64,000 nucleotides of DNA from Littorina saxatilis (GCF_037325665.1 NC_090254.1:16264951-16328950); one strand, 5' to 3'; shown: positions 1 to 12,300, numbered from the stretch's first letter. Made by a program: numbers and translations. The notes: a model not told the origin generated them from the sequence alone.

Positions 1-1245
1 GGGGGCGTTATAGCTGCAGTCATTAAAGGGGCTGCTCTTAAGGAAGCTAAAGCTCGTTTGCCCGCTCCCAAGTGGGACTTGTTTTTAATCCTGGAATTCC
101 TTCGTTCTGCGGATTTTGAGCCTTTTAGCGAGGCCAGTCTGTTCAATGTCACTCGCAAAGCGCTGTTTCTCCTTTTGTTGGCTACGGCCCGACGGGGTAG
201 CGAGGTCCACGCCCTGTCGGGTCAGCCTGGAGATATCTCCTTTGAGCCGGACGGTTCCGCATCTTTGCGTTTCCGGCCTGATTTCCTGGCCAAGAATCAG
301 TCTCCGGGGCAGGCCTCTCCGCTGGTTAGAGTTAAGGCTCTGACCAGCGCGTTGGCCCCGGGTGACCCCGATTCGGTCAATTGCCCTGTGAGGGCACTTC
401 GTCTGTACTTAGCCCGGACTCAGCCGATTCGGTCTAGTTCTCAGAAGTTGTTGTTTATCTCTCTCCTTACTAGGCGCGAGAAAGATTTGTCGAAGGTAAC
501 GTTGGCCCGGTGGGTGTCCTCGCTCATCAAGCAGGCTTATGAGTGGAGGCGCACAAAGAGGGGGGGGGTTATGCCCTCCTTGCCACTTGACTCGGCCCGA
601 GCCCATGAGACGAGGGCGTGGGCATCCTCTCTGGCAGTTCTGCGCTCCAGACGTCTAGAGGAGGTGCTGACAACTGCGTATTGGCGTTCCGAAGATGTTT
701 TCATAAACTTTTATCTTCGGGACGTCACAGCTCTTCGACAGGATGGCTCCAGAGGCCTTCCAGCGCTCATAGCAGCAGGCCAGTTCCTGTCCAGAACTTG
801 ATGGTGAGTTTTGATTCATTTCTAGCCCACCGCCTTGTTGATGTTATCTGCTAATGTGATTCGGAGTAAGAATATGATATTAAATGGAAAATTTCCTAAA
901 TAAATTATCATTTAATTAATATACTTACCCGAATCACATACTGTATTCCCTCCCACCTGCCCCGCTTATGGTTTTAAGATTTTTTAAAGCCGTATGATAA
1001 TAGGCACGTGTTCCTAGAGGAAGTGACGTGGCATACACCCGTATGGGAGGTAACTCCCGGTGTACTGGCCCATTACCAAAGCTACTTTCACTTTCGTTTT
1101 GGTGATGGGGTTGCTTCCCTTTAAATTCTTTAGCCGGGTAAGCGTTTTTCAGTGATAAGCATCTCAGGTGACTCAATGCTAATGTGATTCGGGTAAGTAT
1201 ATTAATTAAATGATAATTTATTTAGGAAATTTTCCAATAAAGAAA
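1..1245 (+). mobile_element. DIRS-like tyrosine-recombinase retrotransposon, 3' part
   Basis: An open frame running in from the window edge to 801 reads as a DIRS-type tyrosine recombinase: a first active-site arginine region (ATARRGSEVHAL), a CPVRALRLYL block, an H-x-x-R region (AHETRAWASS) and a late tyrosine region (FINFYLRD). These are the marks of DIRS/Ngaro integrases, which insert a circular intermediate by recombination. Downstream, a stretch of about 55 bp near 885-944 returns inverted at 1180-1238 (both contain ATACTTACCCGAATCACAT on one strand), as expected of the inverted terminal sequences of DIRS elements. Only the 3' part is in view, so wholeness cannot be judged; treated as a fossil. 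The exact right end is uncertain. Confidence 0.75.
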
Positions 1246-1310
1246 GACAGAAGTTCTTACACTAATTTCATAATTAACCATAAGTTATAACAATACTGTT
1301 ATGTTTGCAG

Positions 1311-2020
1311 ACCTCCCGAAAAAATTGGCATTACATGCATCACGCAGCTCCCATAATTTGAAAGCGTCTGCCTAAACACGGATATGCTGGAGACGGCATA
1401 TTACCAGTACCGGGAGGAGCATGGGTTTTTACAGGCTCCTCTTAAGGAGTAAGTGACACACCTATCTTTCTTTACCAAGCATGTGCTTGTCACATCATCG
1501 TGATGTGTTGGCAGATACTTCTAGGTCTGTTCCACATGACAAATGTACCCCGTACACCCATCCATTCACACACCTGAAGAAGAAGGTGACAGACGATTTT
1601 TTTTAATTTGCAGGTTTAAAGCAATCCTTGTTTTTCATGTCTTAAAAACTTTTTCTTCTCACAAAGTTGAAAGTTGGTCCATTAAAAAAAACCATTAAAT
1701 TAAAAGATAAGACATACAAGTGCACACATAGTATTTCCTCTTCTTGTCGATCACGCGTCTATATTGTGATGTGTTTGACATGGTATGATGCATATAATAT
1801 ATTATATACAAACCAGTAAATATTATTTTGTTATCCTCGGATCTCTCCACACTGAAGTCCAGAAGTGAATAATAGATTCATAGTTTATACACTTTGTGTG
1901 AAACAAGATTAACATAATGCTGGAAAGAAACACATTTTGGTAAGTACATTTTAAACATAAATAACTAGGTAAAATGAAAGATTTACATGGATCTTGTCAT
2001 ACTGTCACACACACGCACAC

Positions 2021-2051
<31 letters not shown>

Positions 2052-2335
2052 GCCAGCCAGCCATGAAACAAGCCATTCTATCAATTCACGAAAAATAAGT
2101 GTTCTTCCCCCCACTTTCCACACCTTTTGTAGGAACACCCTGCCGGACTATGCAACACACACTTATGTCACAGATTTTGTGATTATTTTTCAGGAAGTAC
2201 CGCTACATAGGATTCTGACAGCTTGTGAGGTGGTGCCATGGTGTGCTAGGGAGGAAAATCAGGATACCTTTACCTTCATGTGGAGTACGGGCCATCAGAT
2301 ATGCATTTCCGTCTGATGTACTACAGAGGTTTTGA
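1311..2335 (+). pseudogene. P2RX7-like C-terminal domain gene, two exons, decayed
   Basis: Two exons with clean splice sites (acceptor at 1310, donor GTAAGT after 1448; acceptor at 2193) join in phase 2. Exon 1 (1311-1448) reads PPEKIGITCITQLP, a stop (TAA), then FESVCLNTDMLETAYYQYRE. Exon 2 (2194-2335) reads KYRYIGF, a TGA, then QLVRWCHGVLGRKIRIPLPS and ends AFPSDVLQRF. The VCLN..L.TAY.QYR and W..G.LG..IR.PLPSC patterns are those of the cysteine-rich intracellular C-terminal domain of P2X7 receptors, which in invertebrates also occurs without the channel in expanded gene families. Two in-frame stops make it a pseudogene, otherwise well preserved. A more decayed relative lies on the other strand at 61371-62768. 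No channel domain is seen here. Confidence 0.65.
2006..2052. repeat. (CA)n microsatellite
   Basis: About 46 bp of CA repeat with two CG interruptions, inside the intron of the P2RX7-like pseudogene. It makes a spurious plus-strand reading of TH repeats. Confidence 0.95.
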
Positions 2336-2468
2336 GTGGTCTGAGCTTGAATGAAAATGGTAACATGAAAATGTATTTATAATCTAATGCATCACTTATG
2401 AAATAAAAGAGTAAAATCTGTAATTCCTTGCAAGTGCATTTTGTTCAGTATTGTCGTTGGTGTCGACA

Positions 2469-3139
2469 TCAGCGGGGAAAAGTGGGATCAGTTTGGTTAT
2501 CTTGTACTGTATGGTGCTGCAGCTTCTTATCGGTATGGGGGGGGGGGGGGGGGGGGGGGTGATATGCAGCGGCCCAAAAGTCAGGTTTGTCACAAAATTC
2601 CTCTGGGAAGGAAGCTTCAAAGGCACCTGGATCCTTTGTCAGCTTCTCAAACAGACGTTGAAGCAATCTTGACACGTGACCTGTAAATGTAACAGTGGAT
2701 AGCTCAGGATGAGATAGTCGTGAAAAGGCATTATTAGCACGGAACCAAGTACAGCTTTTATGCTTGCAAAAATGCATTTTAGGAAGAATGCTGCAGTTCT
2801 AGCGAATACCGAACTGAACAAAATTAAATGTAATATTTCTCTCTCTGTCTTTTCCCTCTTCAGTTGTGTGTGTGAGTGTGTGTTTGGGTAAATTGCCAGA
2901 ATTCTGGAGTATAAGAAAAGAAGAGGATTTTCATTTGTGTGTGTGTCTGCTAAAAACCAGCAGTCAGTAATTACCCTGCATGTAACTTACCATAAGCTCG
3001 TGGCCCTTTGCACTTCCTCACACTGTACTCTCCTTTCTTTCCTTTTGGGAATGTGATGGACAACGTCGGATTTCCTTCTTCATCAAGCGCATCACCCCTG
3101 TCCCCATTTTCATTGTAATGCAGAGTGGCAAGGAACAGC
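2469..3139 (-). CDS. Two 3' exons of an uncharacterised invertebrate protein family (NEN motif)
   Basis: Exon A (3139-2991) has a CCTGTTTTCAG acceptor and a perfect GTAAGT donor and encodes LFLATLHYNENGDRGDALDE, then LSITFPKGKKGEYSVRKCKG and PRAYG. Exon B (2680-2469) has a TTTACAG acceptor; the phase fits exactly (G|GT) and gives HVSRLLQRLFEKLTKDPGAF and a further 19 family-like residues. A poly-C tract (complement of the G run at 2536-2559) then turns into a proline run and the frame stops at 2469, so the natural C-terminus is probably lost. The H-x-NEN....FPK.KKG...VRK pattern recalls from memory a family found in many invertebrate genomes, often near THAP or SWIM domains; the function is unknown to me. 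Upstream exons were not found, apart from the THAP relic on the same strand. It may be a live partial gene or a relic. Confidence 0.5.
2536..2559 (+). repeat. Poly-G tract inside a minus-strand exon
   Basis: A run of more than 20 G residues, read as a proline run in the minus-strand exon B. Homopolymers like this are slippage-prone and may also be sequencing or assembly error, which would change the C-terminus of that gene. Confidence 0.9.
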
Positions 3140-3685
3140 CTGAAAACAGGATACAAATTTAAATGCACTGAATTAATGACTCTCACTCTCAGTCATAATT
3201 CCACGCTTTACTAAATATTAGACAGATACCTCATTCAAAATCACTCTGCACACCCCCCCCCCCCCTCCATGTGTATTTATTGTATAATTCTCATTAATAG
3301 ATCTTATCCCAAAAAAAGCATAACTGAATGTGTAAATTGTACTATTGTTTGTTCATCTATTAGTTGCCTCCCTTCAAATTTATTTTTGAACAATTCCGAG
3401 AATACAATTTTAACTATAACTCAATGTCATACATAAAACAAGGAAGATAAATTGTGTAGAGATCTCAATTCCTTATTTTCAATTTTTTTTTTTAAAGGAT
3501 ATCACTATGCAATGTCATTAACAATTGCATCAAAATTATCTCCCTTGATCTCTCTTGCACAAGACATTTGTTTCAACTACATGTACATTTATTTGTTTGT
3601 TAGATTTGGGAGATTTTACAGGAATGAATCTAACAATCAATGGCCTAGATATTTCTACATTGTAAAAACAAATCTGCTGGAGGTA

Positions 3686-3960
3686 TGATGTGTGTTTATG
3701 TGTGTTTTGAGTGTGATTGTGTGTGTGTGTATATGTGAATGTGACTGCGTGTGAATGTGTGTGTGTGTGTGTGTCCGTCCGTCTATGTGTCAATCTGGAT
3801 CAAAGTGTATGTGCATGTCTATGCGTATGTGTGGTGTATGTGTCTGTCCGTCTGTCTCTGTGGTTCTGGATCAAAGAAAGTGTATATGCATGTCTATGGG
3901 TGTGGTTGTGTGTGTCTGTGTCTGTTTGTGTGTTTGTGTGTGTCTTTCTGTGTGTATCTC
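3686..3960 (+). repeat. Degenerate (TG)n tract
   Basis: About 270 bp of interrupted TG repeat with mixed TGTGTC and TATG units. All six-frame readings here are cysteine-valine low complexity and are not genes. The stretch 3190-3685 has a poly-C run near 3250 and otherwise nothing I recognise. Confidence 0.9.
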
Positions 3961-4214
3961 TTCGTTATTATTCTATTGGCAAGACAGAGAGAGAAATCAG
4001 AAATCAGAATTTTTGAGAGTCTCAGTCTCCCTCCTACACATATTCACACGGACACACATACCTTACATAAACGATGGAGATGCAACGCACTACGTCTGCC
4101 GTTAAATTTAATCATGCACCGCCAACAGAAACATAACGATCACTTGCCTTTATCACTTTTCTTTTCCGTCGACTTTGAGTCTTTCTCCGGTTCGACACTT
4201 CTTCGTCAGCCGTC

Positions 4215-4545
4215 TCAACTGTCTTTTATGCAGCATTCAAATTCTTCTTCACATTGATAAACGTTAGAGGAATCCCTGACGGGACAGAATCCTCCAACTG
4301 ACAATCTCCGACTCGGACGATAACCGAGTTCGGATTCGAACAAGGGAGCTGTGAACTGTTCTGCAAATGCATCATCTGCAAAATGGTGTCCACTCGTTGG
4401 TTGTGAATAAACCGTTTCCACAAAGTCAATCCAAGCTTTCCTTCTGTGAAAGACTTGAGGGAACCCGTGAGTAAGCTTACTTATTCCCGGCATGTTTGCA
4501 TGGATAGTATTGCAACCGTAAACGACGCAGAAACGATCTACTCAT
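4215..4545 (-). pseudogene. THAP zinc-finger domain exon, broken
   Basis: Read on the minus strand from about 4533, the frame gives FCVVYGCNTIHANMPG, then LTHGFPQVFHRRKAWIDFVE, then SGHHFADDAFAEQF, then ELGYRPSRRLSVGGFCPV. This follows the THAP plan: C-x4-C, FP, a conserved W, the C-x2-H-F box and a trailing P. THAP domains are C2CH DNA-binding modules of animal transcription regulators and P-element-type transposases. Two defects show. The ATG at 4545 (MSRSF...) is one base out of frame with the finger, and the third zinc ligand is serine (AGT) instead of cysteine. The frame ends at 4215 without an obvious donor. It lies upstream of, and on the same strand as, the NEN-motif exons, so the two may once have been one gene; phase does not prove it. 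Confidence 0.5.
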
Positions 4546-4857
4546 GCTGACTCGTGTTTGCAGAAAGTTAGATCTAGATCCATGGAGAGGGCGCTGCTTC
4601 CGCTCCCACTCCCATTCCCATCTCTACGTCATCTGCCGACGTTTCTATTTTTAGCATCATCGTCTTGTTTCAGCTGAAGGCTGGCAGGTGCGAGCTTTTA
4701 CGGACTTTTCCCACTCGCTGCGTCTGCTCCTCGCATCTTCGGGCCTTTGAAGGGGTGGGAATGGAATGCATCTGGGTGTATGTTTGCGTTGGTAATAAGG
4801 GTTTTGGGTTGAAAAATGGGGTTTAGATACACTTTAACATAGCTGAATGTAAACGAC

Positions 4858-6118
4858 AAACAAGTCGCGTAAGGCGAAATTACTACATTTAGTCAAGCTG
4901 TGGAACTCACAGAATGAAACTGAACGTAGTCCGCCGCTAGTGGCAGTGAAAGTGACGAGCCTGTTTGGCGCGGTAGCGGTTGCGCTGTGCTTCATAGCAC
5001 GCTTTACTGTACCTCTCTTCGTTTTAACTTTCTGAGCGTGTTTTTAATCCAAACATATCATATCTATATGTTTTTGGAATCAGGAACCGACAAGGAATAA
5101 GATGAAATAGTTTTTAAAACGATTTCGGACATTTAATTTTAATCATAATTTTTATATTTCTAATTTTCAGAGCTTGTTTTTAATACGAATATAACATATT
5201 TATATGTTTTTGGAATCAGAACATGATGAAGAATAAAATAAAAGTAATTTTGGATCATTTTATAAAAACATAATTTTAATTACAATTTTCAGATTTTTAA
5301 GCCTCCATGGTGAAATGCAATACCGAAGTCCGGCCTTCGTCGAAGATTGCTTGGCCAAAATTTCAATCAATTTGATTGAAAATTGAGGGTGTGACAGTGC
5401 CGCCTCAACTTTTACAAAAAGCCGGATATGACGTCATGAAATACATTTATCGAAAAAATAAAAAAAAACGTCTGGGGATATCATACCCAGAAACTCATGT
5501 AAAATTTCATAAAGATCGGTGATGGTCCAGTAGTTAACTCTGAATCGCTCTACACACACACGCACAGACACTCCCACACACACACACACATACACCACGA
5601 CCCTCGTCTGGATTCCCCCTCTATGTTAAAGGTGGTCGTCTACATTTTTGCTTTTTTTCAATAATCTTATGGTTAGATTTCGATACAATATTATGTCAAA
5701 TGATGAATGAACCGTGGGAAAAAAAGTTATAGAAAAAAAAATATGTAAAAAAATATTTTATTTTTGGGTAGCGTGACTCACGCTTCCAATATTTTGTTTT
5801 CTGTTTGCTGAGAACATGTGCTTTGCCTAAAAATACTGACCAATCAAATTCATGTCACTATGCTTATAGCCACGCCCAAACAAGTGCAGCAACAGTTTGA
5901 CACTGGAGCGCTGACGCACGAAATGCACGGGATTTGAGAGGAGTTTTGCGCTTGGCATTTTCCAAATAAGGATATCCTACTATGAGTACTACTCTGGAAT
6001 ACTACATACAATGAATTTTCAAACGGCTACACTAGCGGGCTTCGTCTTTCCTGGTCAAATGGTGATTTCGGTAAAAAAAATGTAGACAAGGACCTTTAAA
6101 ACATTTAGTCAAGTTTTA
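4858..6118 (+). repeat. Dispersed repeat A (ends ACATTTAGTCAAG), copy 1, with nested MITE
   Basis: It begins AAGTCGCGTAAGGCG and ACATTTAGTCAAGC, contains two related blocks of the form TTTTTAATCCAAACATATCAT...TTTTTGGAATCAG, then a GCCGGATATGACGTCAT block, a CA-rich stretch, and ends ACATTTAGTCAAG. The same order is seen at 54925-55467 plus 63610-63945, split there by an 8-kb insertion. The ends carry ACATTTAGTCAAG in opposite orientations in the third piece (TTGACTAAATGT), so it may be a TIR element. No coding capacity is seen. A TTAA-flanked MITE sits near its 3' end. The 300 bp before it (4546-4857) hold nothing recognised. Confidence 0.7.
5626..6099. mobile_element. TTAA-flanked MITE, family T1, copy 1
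   Basis: A 474-bp element between two TTAA sites. The ends are inverted: AAAGGTGGTCGTCTACATTT at the left and the complement of AAAGGTCCTTGTCTACATTT at the right. It sits in the 3' end of repeat A. The uninterrupted copy at 63911-63922 reads GTTAAAACATTTAG, exactly the empty site expected. TTAA duplication points to piggyBac-type or a similar transposase. A second copy lies at 21179-21673. Non-autonomous, no ORF. Confidence 0.85.
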
Positions 6119-6257
6119 GACATTTAGACTAACAAACAAATGGAAAAAAAGATAGGATGGGGCCCAGGAGTAGCGTTTGACGAGGCAGGGTGTCTGGGAT
6201 AGCTCAGCGAAAACAAGAACATACACGGGACGTAACTCTGAAGGCTCGCGACTAAAG

Positions 6258-6314
6258 ATGGCGTCATCAGCTGAGCGGCATAGCAGACGACACGCACATG
6301 ATGGAAGATTGTGA
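6258..6314 (+). promoter_or_regulatory. Upstream ORF before the transporter start
   Basis: ATG in a favourable context (AAGATGG) opens an 18-codon frame, MASSAERHSRRHAHDGRL, ending TGA four bases before the main ATG at 6318 and in the same frame. A second short ATG frame begins at 6301. If the mRNA starts upstream of 6258, reinitiation or leaky scanning would be needed to reach the transporter start. No TATA box is evident. Confidence 0.35.
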
Positions 6315-6317
6315 GCG

Positions 6318-9300
6318 ATGTCACCTGAGACAAAGAAGAAATTGACGTATGCCATATTGGGAATCGTCTACTTTGCTGGCGGCATTGAATATGGTACGAT
6401 TACTTGTTTGATCATCGTGTCCGCCAAGCGGTCATGTTAAATAGTTGTGCGCCGTCATTTTCTATTTCGAAATTTAAAGTTGTTGATGTGTGACTGTGAA
6501 CTAGCGTGAAGATGGAATTCACGTTCACTTTGTAATTGAAAATGTTTTTCATACACTTGAACTGATTTACGCACGCAATGTTAAGACGACTTAGAGTATC
6601 AATTCTCTTTGTCAATGTCGATCGCTATTTTTGTCTTAAAGATCAGTTTTTCTTTTTCGGAATCAGGCGGGACAGGGGTAGGTGTGGAGGATTGTGCCCT
6701 TTGTGGGAACGAAATGAAAGAGAGAAGGGAGGCGGATGAGGAAGAGGCAAGATGGTCAGATGCAGTGTTCTGTAACGACCCCTCTGTTTTAGAACTTGAA
6801 ATAATCTGAGGAAGTAAGTTTGAAAAGATCCATGAAATGGGTATGAATTGATAGGTCTGGCAAAGAAAAAATATGAATAAATTGTACTTGTATCTTAAAT
6901 GATAGCGAGTTTGCAATCTGACACACAGAGATTTCAGCATATGAAGCCGAACACAGGTTAGTTTTAACTGAGTGCATGTGTAAACCGCCAGAAGTTACAC
7001 TTGCAGTTGCACACTTTAGCGAAGGCTGTTCCATGGTTTCACGTGATCAACATAGCTAAGTGGCCTCAGGCTATAGACATCCTCAAATTATTAATACAAC
7101 AAGCAACTTAGTTAATGCATGTGATGTTACACTACAGGAAGGAAATTAAGTTATTTTTAGCTGTGCATCATTTTGTGAAATAAAAACAAGAACACTTCAT
7201 TGTGTGACTCGACTTTGCCCTCATCATCTCACATGGATCACATGCAGTTATGTTTCTTCAAGTGTTTATACAATAACCTGCTTGCATGCATAGAAAGAAA
7301 AAGAATCCCAGAAACTGGTATGTGGTTAGCATTATACCAGGTCTCTGTTAATGTTTTTATGTACAGTGGAACCCCCCTTTTAAGACCTCCACAAATCTGA
7401 GAAAATATCAGGTCTTAAAAAGGAGGGAGTCTTAAAATGGGGGTAGATTTACAGAGGTTGTGAACAGAAAGTCTGAGAAAACAGGGTCTTAAAAGGGAGG
7501 GAGTCTTACATTGCGGGTCTTAAAAGGGAGGTTCCACTGTATGTGCTCAGCATTATACCATGGGTTAATGTTAATGTTTTCATGTACAACTTTTCTTGGA
7601 TTTTTTTTATATTTGTAATGACATTGTTTTTGTTTGTTCGTTCATGGGCTGAAACTCCCATGGCTTTTACGTGTATGACCGTTTTTACCCCGCCATTTAG
7701 GCAGCCATATGCCGCTTTCGGAGGAAGCATGCTGGGTATTTTCGTGTTTCTATAACCCACCGAACTCTGACATGGATTACAGGATCTTTTTCGTGCGCAC
7801 TTGGTCTTGTGCTTGCGTGTACACACGGGGGGTGTTCGGACACCGAGGAGAGTCTGCACACAAAGTTGACTGAGAAATAAATCTCTCGCCGAACGTGGGG
7901 ACAAACTCACGCTGACAGCGGCCAACTGGATACAAATCCAGCGCGCTACCGACTGAGCTACATCCCCGCCCTTGTAATGACATATATATATAATGTATAT
8001 ACATGTACAGGAATTTAAAAAAAAAAAGATAATGAACAGCAATTCACCAATCATGCCTTCAGACAGTAATTGTTTCCTTGGTTTCTTATGGGCACATGAA
8101 ACATTTATCTCCCCCTTCTTACCCTTTTAGATAATTAAAACCACAGACACTGAGATCTCCCGCAGTGGGGCACTGCGGTTATGAAATTAAAGGCCCCTCC
8201 TGTTTTTGGAACCGCAGGAGCTTTCTAGTTTGCTGTTAGGTAGATTTTTGGTTCCTCTTTCCTGTCATGCTCTCTTTTTCTTCATGAATTCTTTTCTTTT
8301 TTCTGCCTTCTTGCTCATTCACCTGTATTTTTTCCAAAAATCTCTTCTCTTGCCGCTTGTCTCGCGATTCATGTATAGTTTAATCTGTTAGTGTTCTGAT
8401 GTAAGTCCAGCAGTAGATAGGTTAAGCCTATTTTAACATACTGGAAACTGGTAATCTTCCAGTAGGTATTAATTTAGTTTTACTAAAGCCTGCTGGGACA
8501 CAAGTAATGGGTTAGTGCATTTGTAAACAGGAATCGCTTGACAAGTGGCCCCCTTCATCCCCCCCTTCCTCGTCCTGATATGGCTCTGCGTAGTCGGCTG
8601 GACGTTAAGCAACAAATAAACAAACAAACAAACACTGAGATCCCATGGTTTGGCATTGGGGTGGGGGTAAGGGTCTCCTGAGCCTTATTACTGTGTATAA
8701 GATGTGATAAGGATTAGAAGATCCCATCCCGACTCCTAACAAGTGTTCTTTGTCTGAAATTGAAACTTACCAAGTCATAAGATGAACCTTCAGATTTAAC
8801 ACATAAAGTTGCTTTATATTCACGGATATTCTTTTCAGGGGTGAGTGTACCGAGAGGCTGGTTGCACTGGCGAAAGCGAGATCAAACGCCAGATCATGTG
8901 GTGGGATTGGTTGTTGCTGCTTACAGCCTTGCCACTTTTTTTGTGGCACCTTTCATGGGCAGGTGAGTTAAATGTATGGGGTGATGCGCATGCATGCGCG
9001 CACACAGGTAGAACAAGAAATCCATGCTTATGCATGCAGAAATGCAAGTGTATGTTTTCTCCTTCTCAGAATTCTACTCAATCGATATCTGTCTGTCTGT
9101 CTGTCTGTCTGTCTGTCCACCTCTTTGTGTGTATGCATCTCCGTCTCTTATAATATCTACACAGAATGTGTGAATGAGTCTTCCCATGCCAAAAGCTGCA
9201 GGGAGCCGGAGGTTCAGACAAATACATTCACACATGCGTGGAAAAAAAAAAAAGAGTACATTTTAAGGGGCTTATTGTCCGTCAGGTCTTAATTGCCTAT

Positions 9301-12300
9301 ATTGGACATGAATTGGTTTATACGATTCGAGTTTTTACGCCCTCACGGCTTTTGATGTATGCGTGTTTAGGTGGTATCAGCCATCTGCACTTATGGTAGA
9401 ATGACCAAGATCTTTAACGTGCCATTGTGGTGACACGGGGGTGGGAGATGGATACCGTCTCTGGGTCTGCGCATAAAGTTGACCCGTGTCCGTCCCGGCC
9501 CGGATTCGAACCAGCGACCTTTCGATCACAAGTCCAGTGCTCTACCACCTGAGCTACCCGGATGCACACACAGATGTATGCATGCGCACACACACTCTGC
9601 CTCCTTCCTGGTTACACTACACACAAGATTTAAGGCGCCTGGCGGCCCTTAATAGAGCTTCGGGATTGCAAAGTCTTTTTACTGAAAACTCACTGCTAAA
9701 GCTTTGTGCAGCCATCTTCGCGAAGTATACTTCGCGTAGTCAACTTCGCCCAGTTAAGCACAGACTTTAGGACCTTATTTTCCTCTTTTTCCCCATACAA
9801 CTAGACAACAACAACCAGCTTACCTAAAATATATCTCCCTCTGCTTTGTTTACAACTTACATTTTGTTTGTGGGTTTTTTTGTGGTCATTATATTTTGTA
9901 TATATAAGTTAGATTAAAATGGCAGGGACATCTGATGGCAGCTTGTCTTGCACCTCATGTTACAGATGGGTTGACCGTCCAGGCAGAAGCAAGTCAGTGC
10001 TGGTCATTGGAACCTTGCTGCACATAGTGGGGGCTGTTCTGGAATTCTTCCTCACTCAGCAGTGGACAAACATTGTGGCCAGGTTCCTGTCAGGTGGGTT
10101 TGTGTCCAAATGTTGGTTTGTGTCCAAATGTTACATTAATTGTCCTTTTTTTTCTTTGATAACTTTGAGTTGATCATTGCATTTGAAAAAAACTTGATGT
10201 CAACCTTGATACTAACGGTTTTCCTTGTTGTAAATGTAGTTTGTTTGTTATGAAAATAATAGAAAATTAAAATCAGGACTTTCTGTAGTTATCGCTGTGT
10301 CCCCACTTCCAGTTACCCATTTCAGATGTCAGCTAGCTGTCAAAAAAATGTGTTTCCACCGTATAGAATTAATGATGAGTTTGTTTTAAAAACAAATTGC
10401 AGGTCTTGGGGGCGGTATTGATGCAGTTGTTCTGTCAGAAACATCTCGCTACACATCACGTTCTAGGAGAACTTCAGCCATGGCATTACTTGTTGGCGTC
10501 AGGTTTTTCGGCCATTTGATAGGTGAGTCTACAGAAAATGTTTAAACAGATGTGTAATAATGTAAGCAGTTTTTTTTTTCACTAACAAATTGAAAACAGA
10601 GGGTATGTGTGCAGTACATATACAGTGGAAGTCCCATTTCAAGACCTTGAACAATCTGAAAAAATAAGGTCTTAAATAGGAGGTAAATTTACAGAGGTTG
10701 TAAACAGAAAATCTGAACATGTAAGGTGTGACAAGTGGTAAAGTCTTTAAACAGGTGGTTGGGAGTCTTAAGGCCAAAACAAAAAAATATAGGTGTGGTT
10801 AAGGTAACATAGCCACAAAAAAAGTAGGGTAGGAAGGTAGGCAATCACTTTTATTTTTTTTACTTTTTTTTCTAATGTGTACAAATTAAACCTACTTGAC
10901 AGACAGGGAAATAAGTGTGCGACTCGAGCGCTGTCGCTTTCATTGCGTTTTCTGCACTCGTTTTTTGTGTGTTTTTTTGTTTTTTTTTTTTTGACAAATG
11001 TAATAAAAAGTTATAAGGTCGGCCCCTAAAAATAGGGTAGGTCGGGTTACCGTAACCACACCCTTTTTTTTTTTTAGGCCTGGCTTGTTTCTCTCTTTTA
11101 GTTAACCCTGTGGTTACTCGTTACTCAGCGTTGGCTGAACATTTTTCCAGAGATCCAGCCTTCTGGTTTAATGTCGTTAGATTGGCCAAAGCATTCTTTT
11201 ATAGACCCAAGTAGCCCAATATGATTGCACATACTGTAAGTATGCTTTTTAAAATTAGATTGAAAAAAAAAACATCTTAAAAATTAAGAGAAACATGTCC
11301 AAATTATGAATTGAGAAGGCATACATCTGAGTATTTAGATTTGTGTGTGTTTATGCTTTCCAAAAATAGTTGCATAATTAAGATTATGTGAAAAATAGAT
11401 TGAAGTGTTTGATATATATTTCTATTGTTCATTTTCAGTGCCAGGTTTAGATGCCTTGCTATGGAAGGAGGTGCTGGAATATATACCGCTACCACAAAGA
11501 AGAACAGCTGCTTCAGGGGTGAGAGCCAACCCGTATCATTGTATCGTACAAATGTATGGCACGACGCTGGCACATACACGTTTTTCTAGCATATTTGACA
11601 CATTCTTGCTGACATCACACACATGTTTAAAAGACTGCCATGTATGACATACACAAAAGAGCAGGGTTTGGCGCCATGTCAATAATGGACCATAGATGCA
11701 CATAGGACTTTGGTCGCTGTGTTGAATCAGACAAGAAAGGTTTCTTGTGCAATGTTCTGAATTTATACTGTACATGTATATGGAAAACAGCCATAAGTAG
11801 TTTTCTTCTCCTCCCTAGTTTGAGTTTGATTACCCCTTTCTCCTCCCACCATCACCACCACCTCCTGCACCCACTTGAGGTCAGAATCCTCCTTGGTTTT
11901 GTGTATGTTAAATTCTTTTTGTTTGTTTCTTGCAGATGTTCCTGTTGATTCTGTGGGCGCTAGTGCTGCTCCTGATAATTCTATTTTACACAGAGCTGTG
12001 TCGTCTGCAGCCTATCGCCTCTAGTCCTACCTCTCCCAACATTGTATACAGCCAGAAGTACTCAGACCCTCAGCGGCCAAACGCCTATGTCACCGGAACG
12101 GTTAGTTCCGCCCTGGGTGAGAGCTATGATATCGTCAGCGACGGGGTTAGCTACTCGTCCAGTCAACCTGTGTCCATTCCAGCATCCTTGACCAGCTCAC
12201 AGTGCTCGGAACACGAGCAGATGCTCGCAAGGTCTTCAGAAATGATTGAAGAAGCGGAGAAGTACATTCAGAAAGCCGCTGCCGAGCAGGCTTCTCCTGT

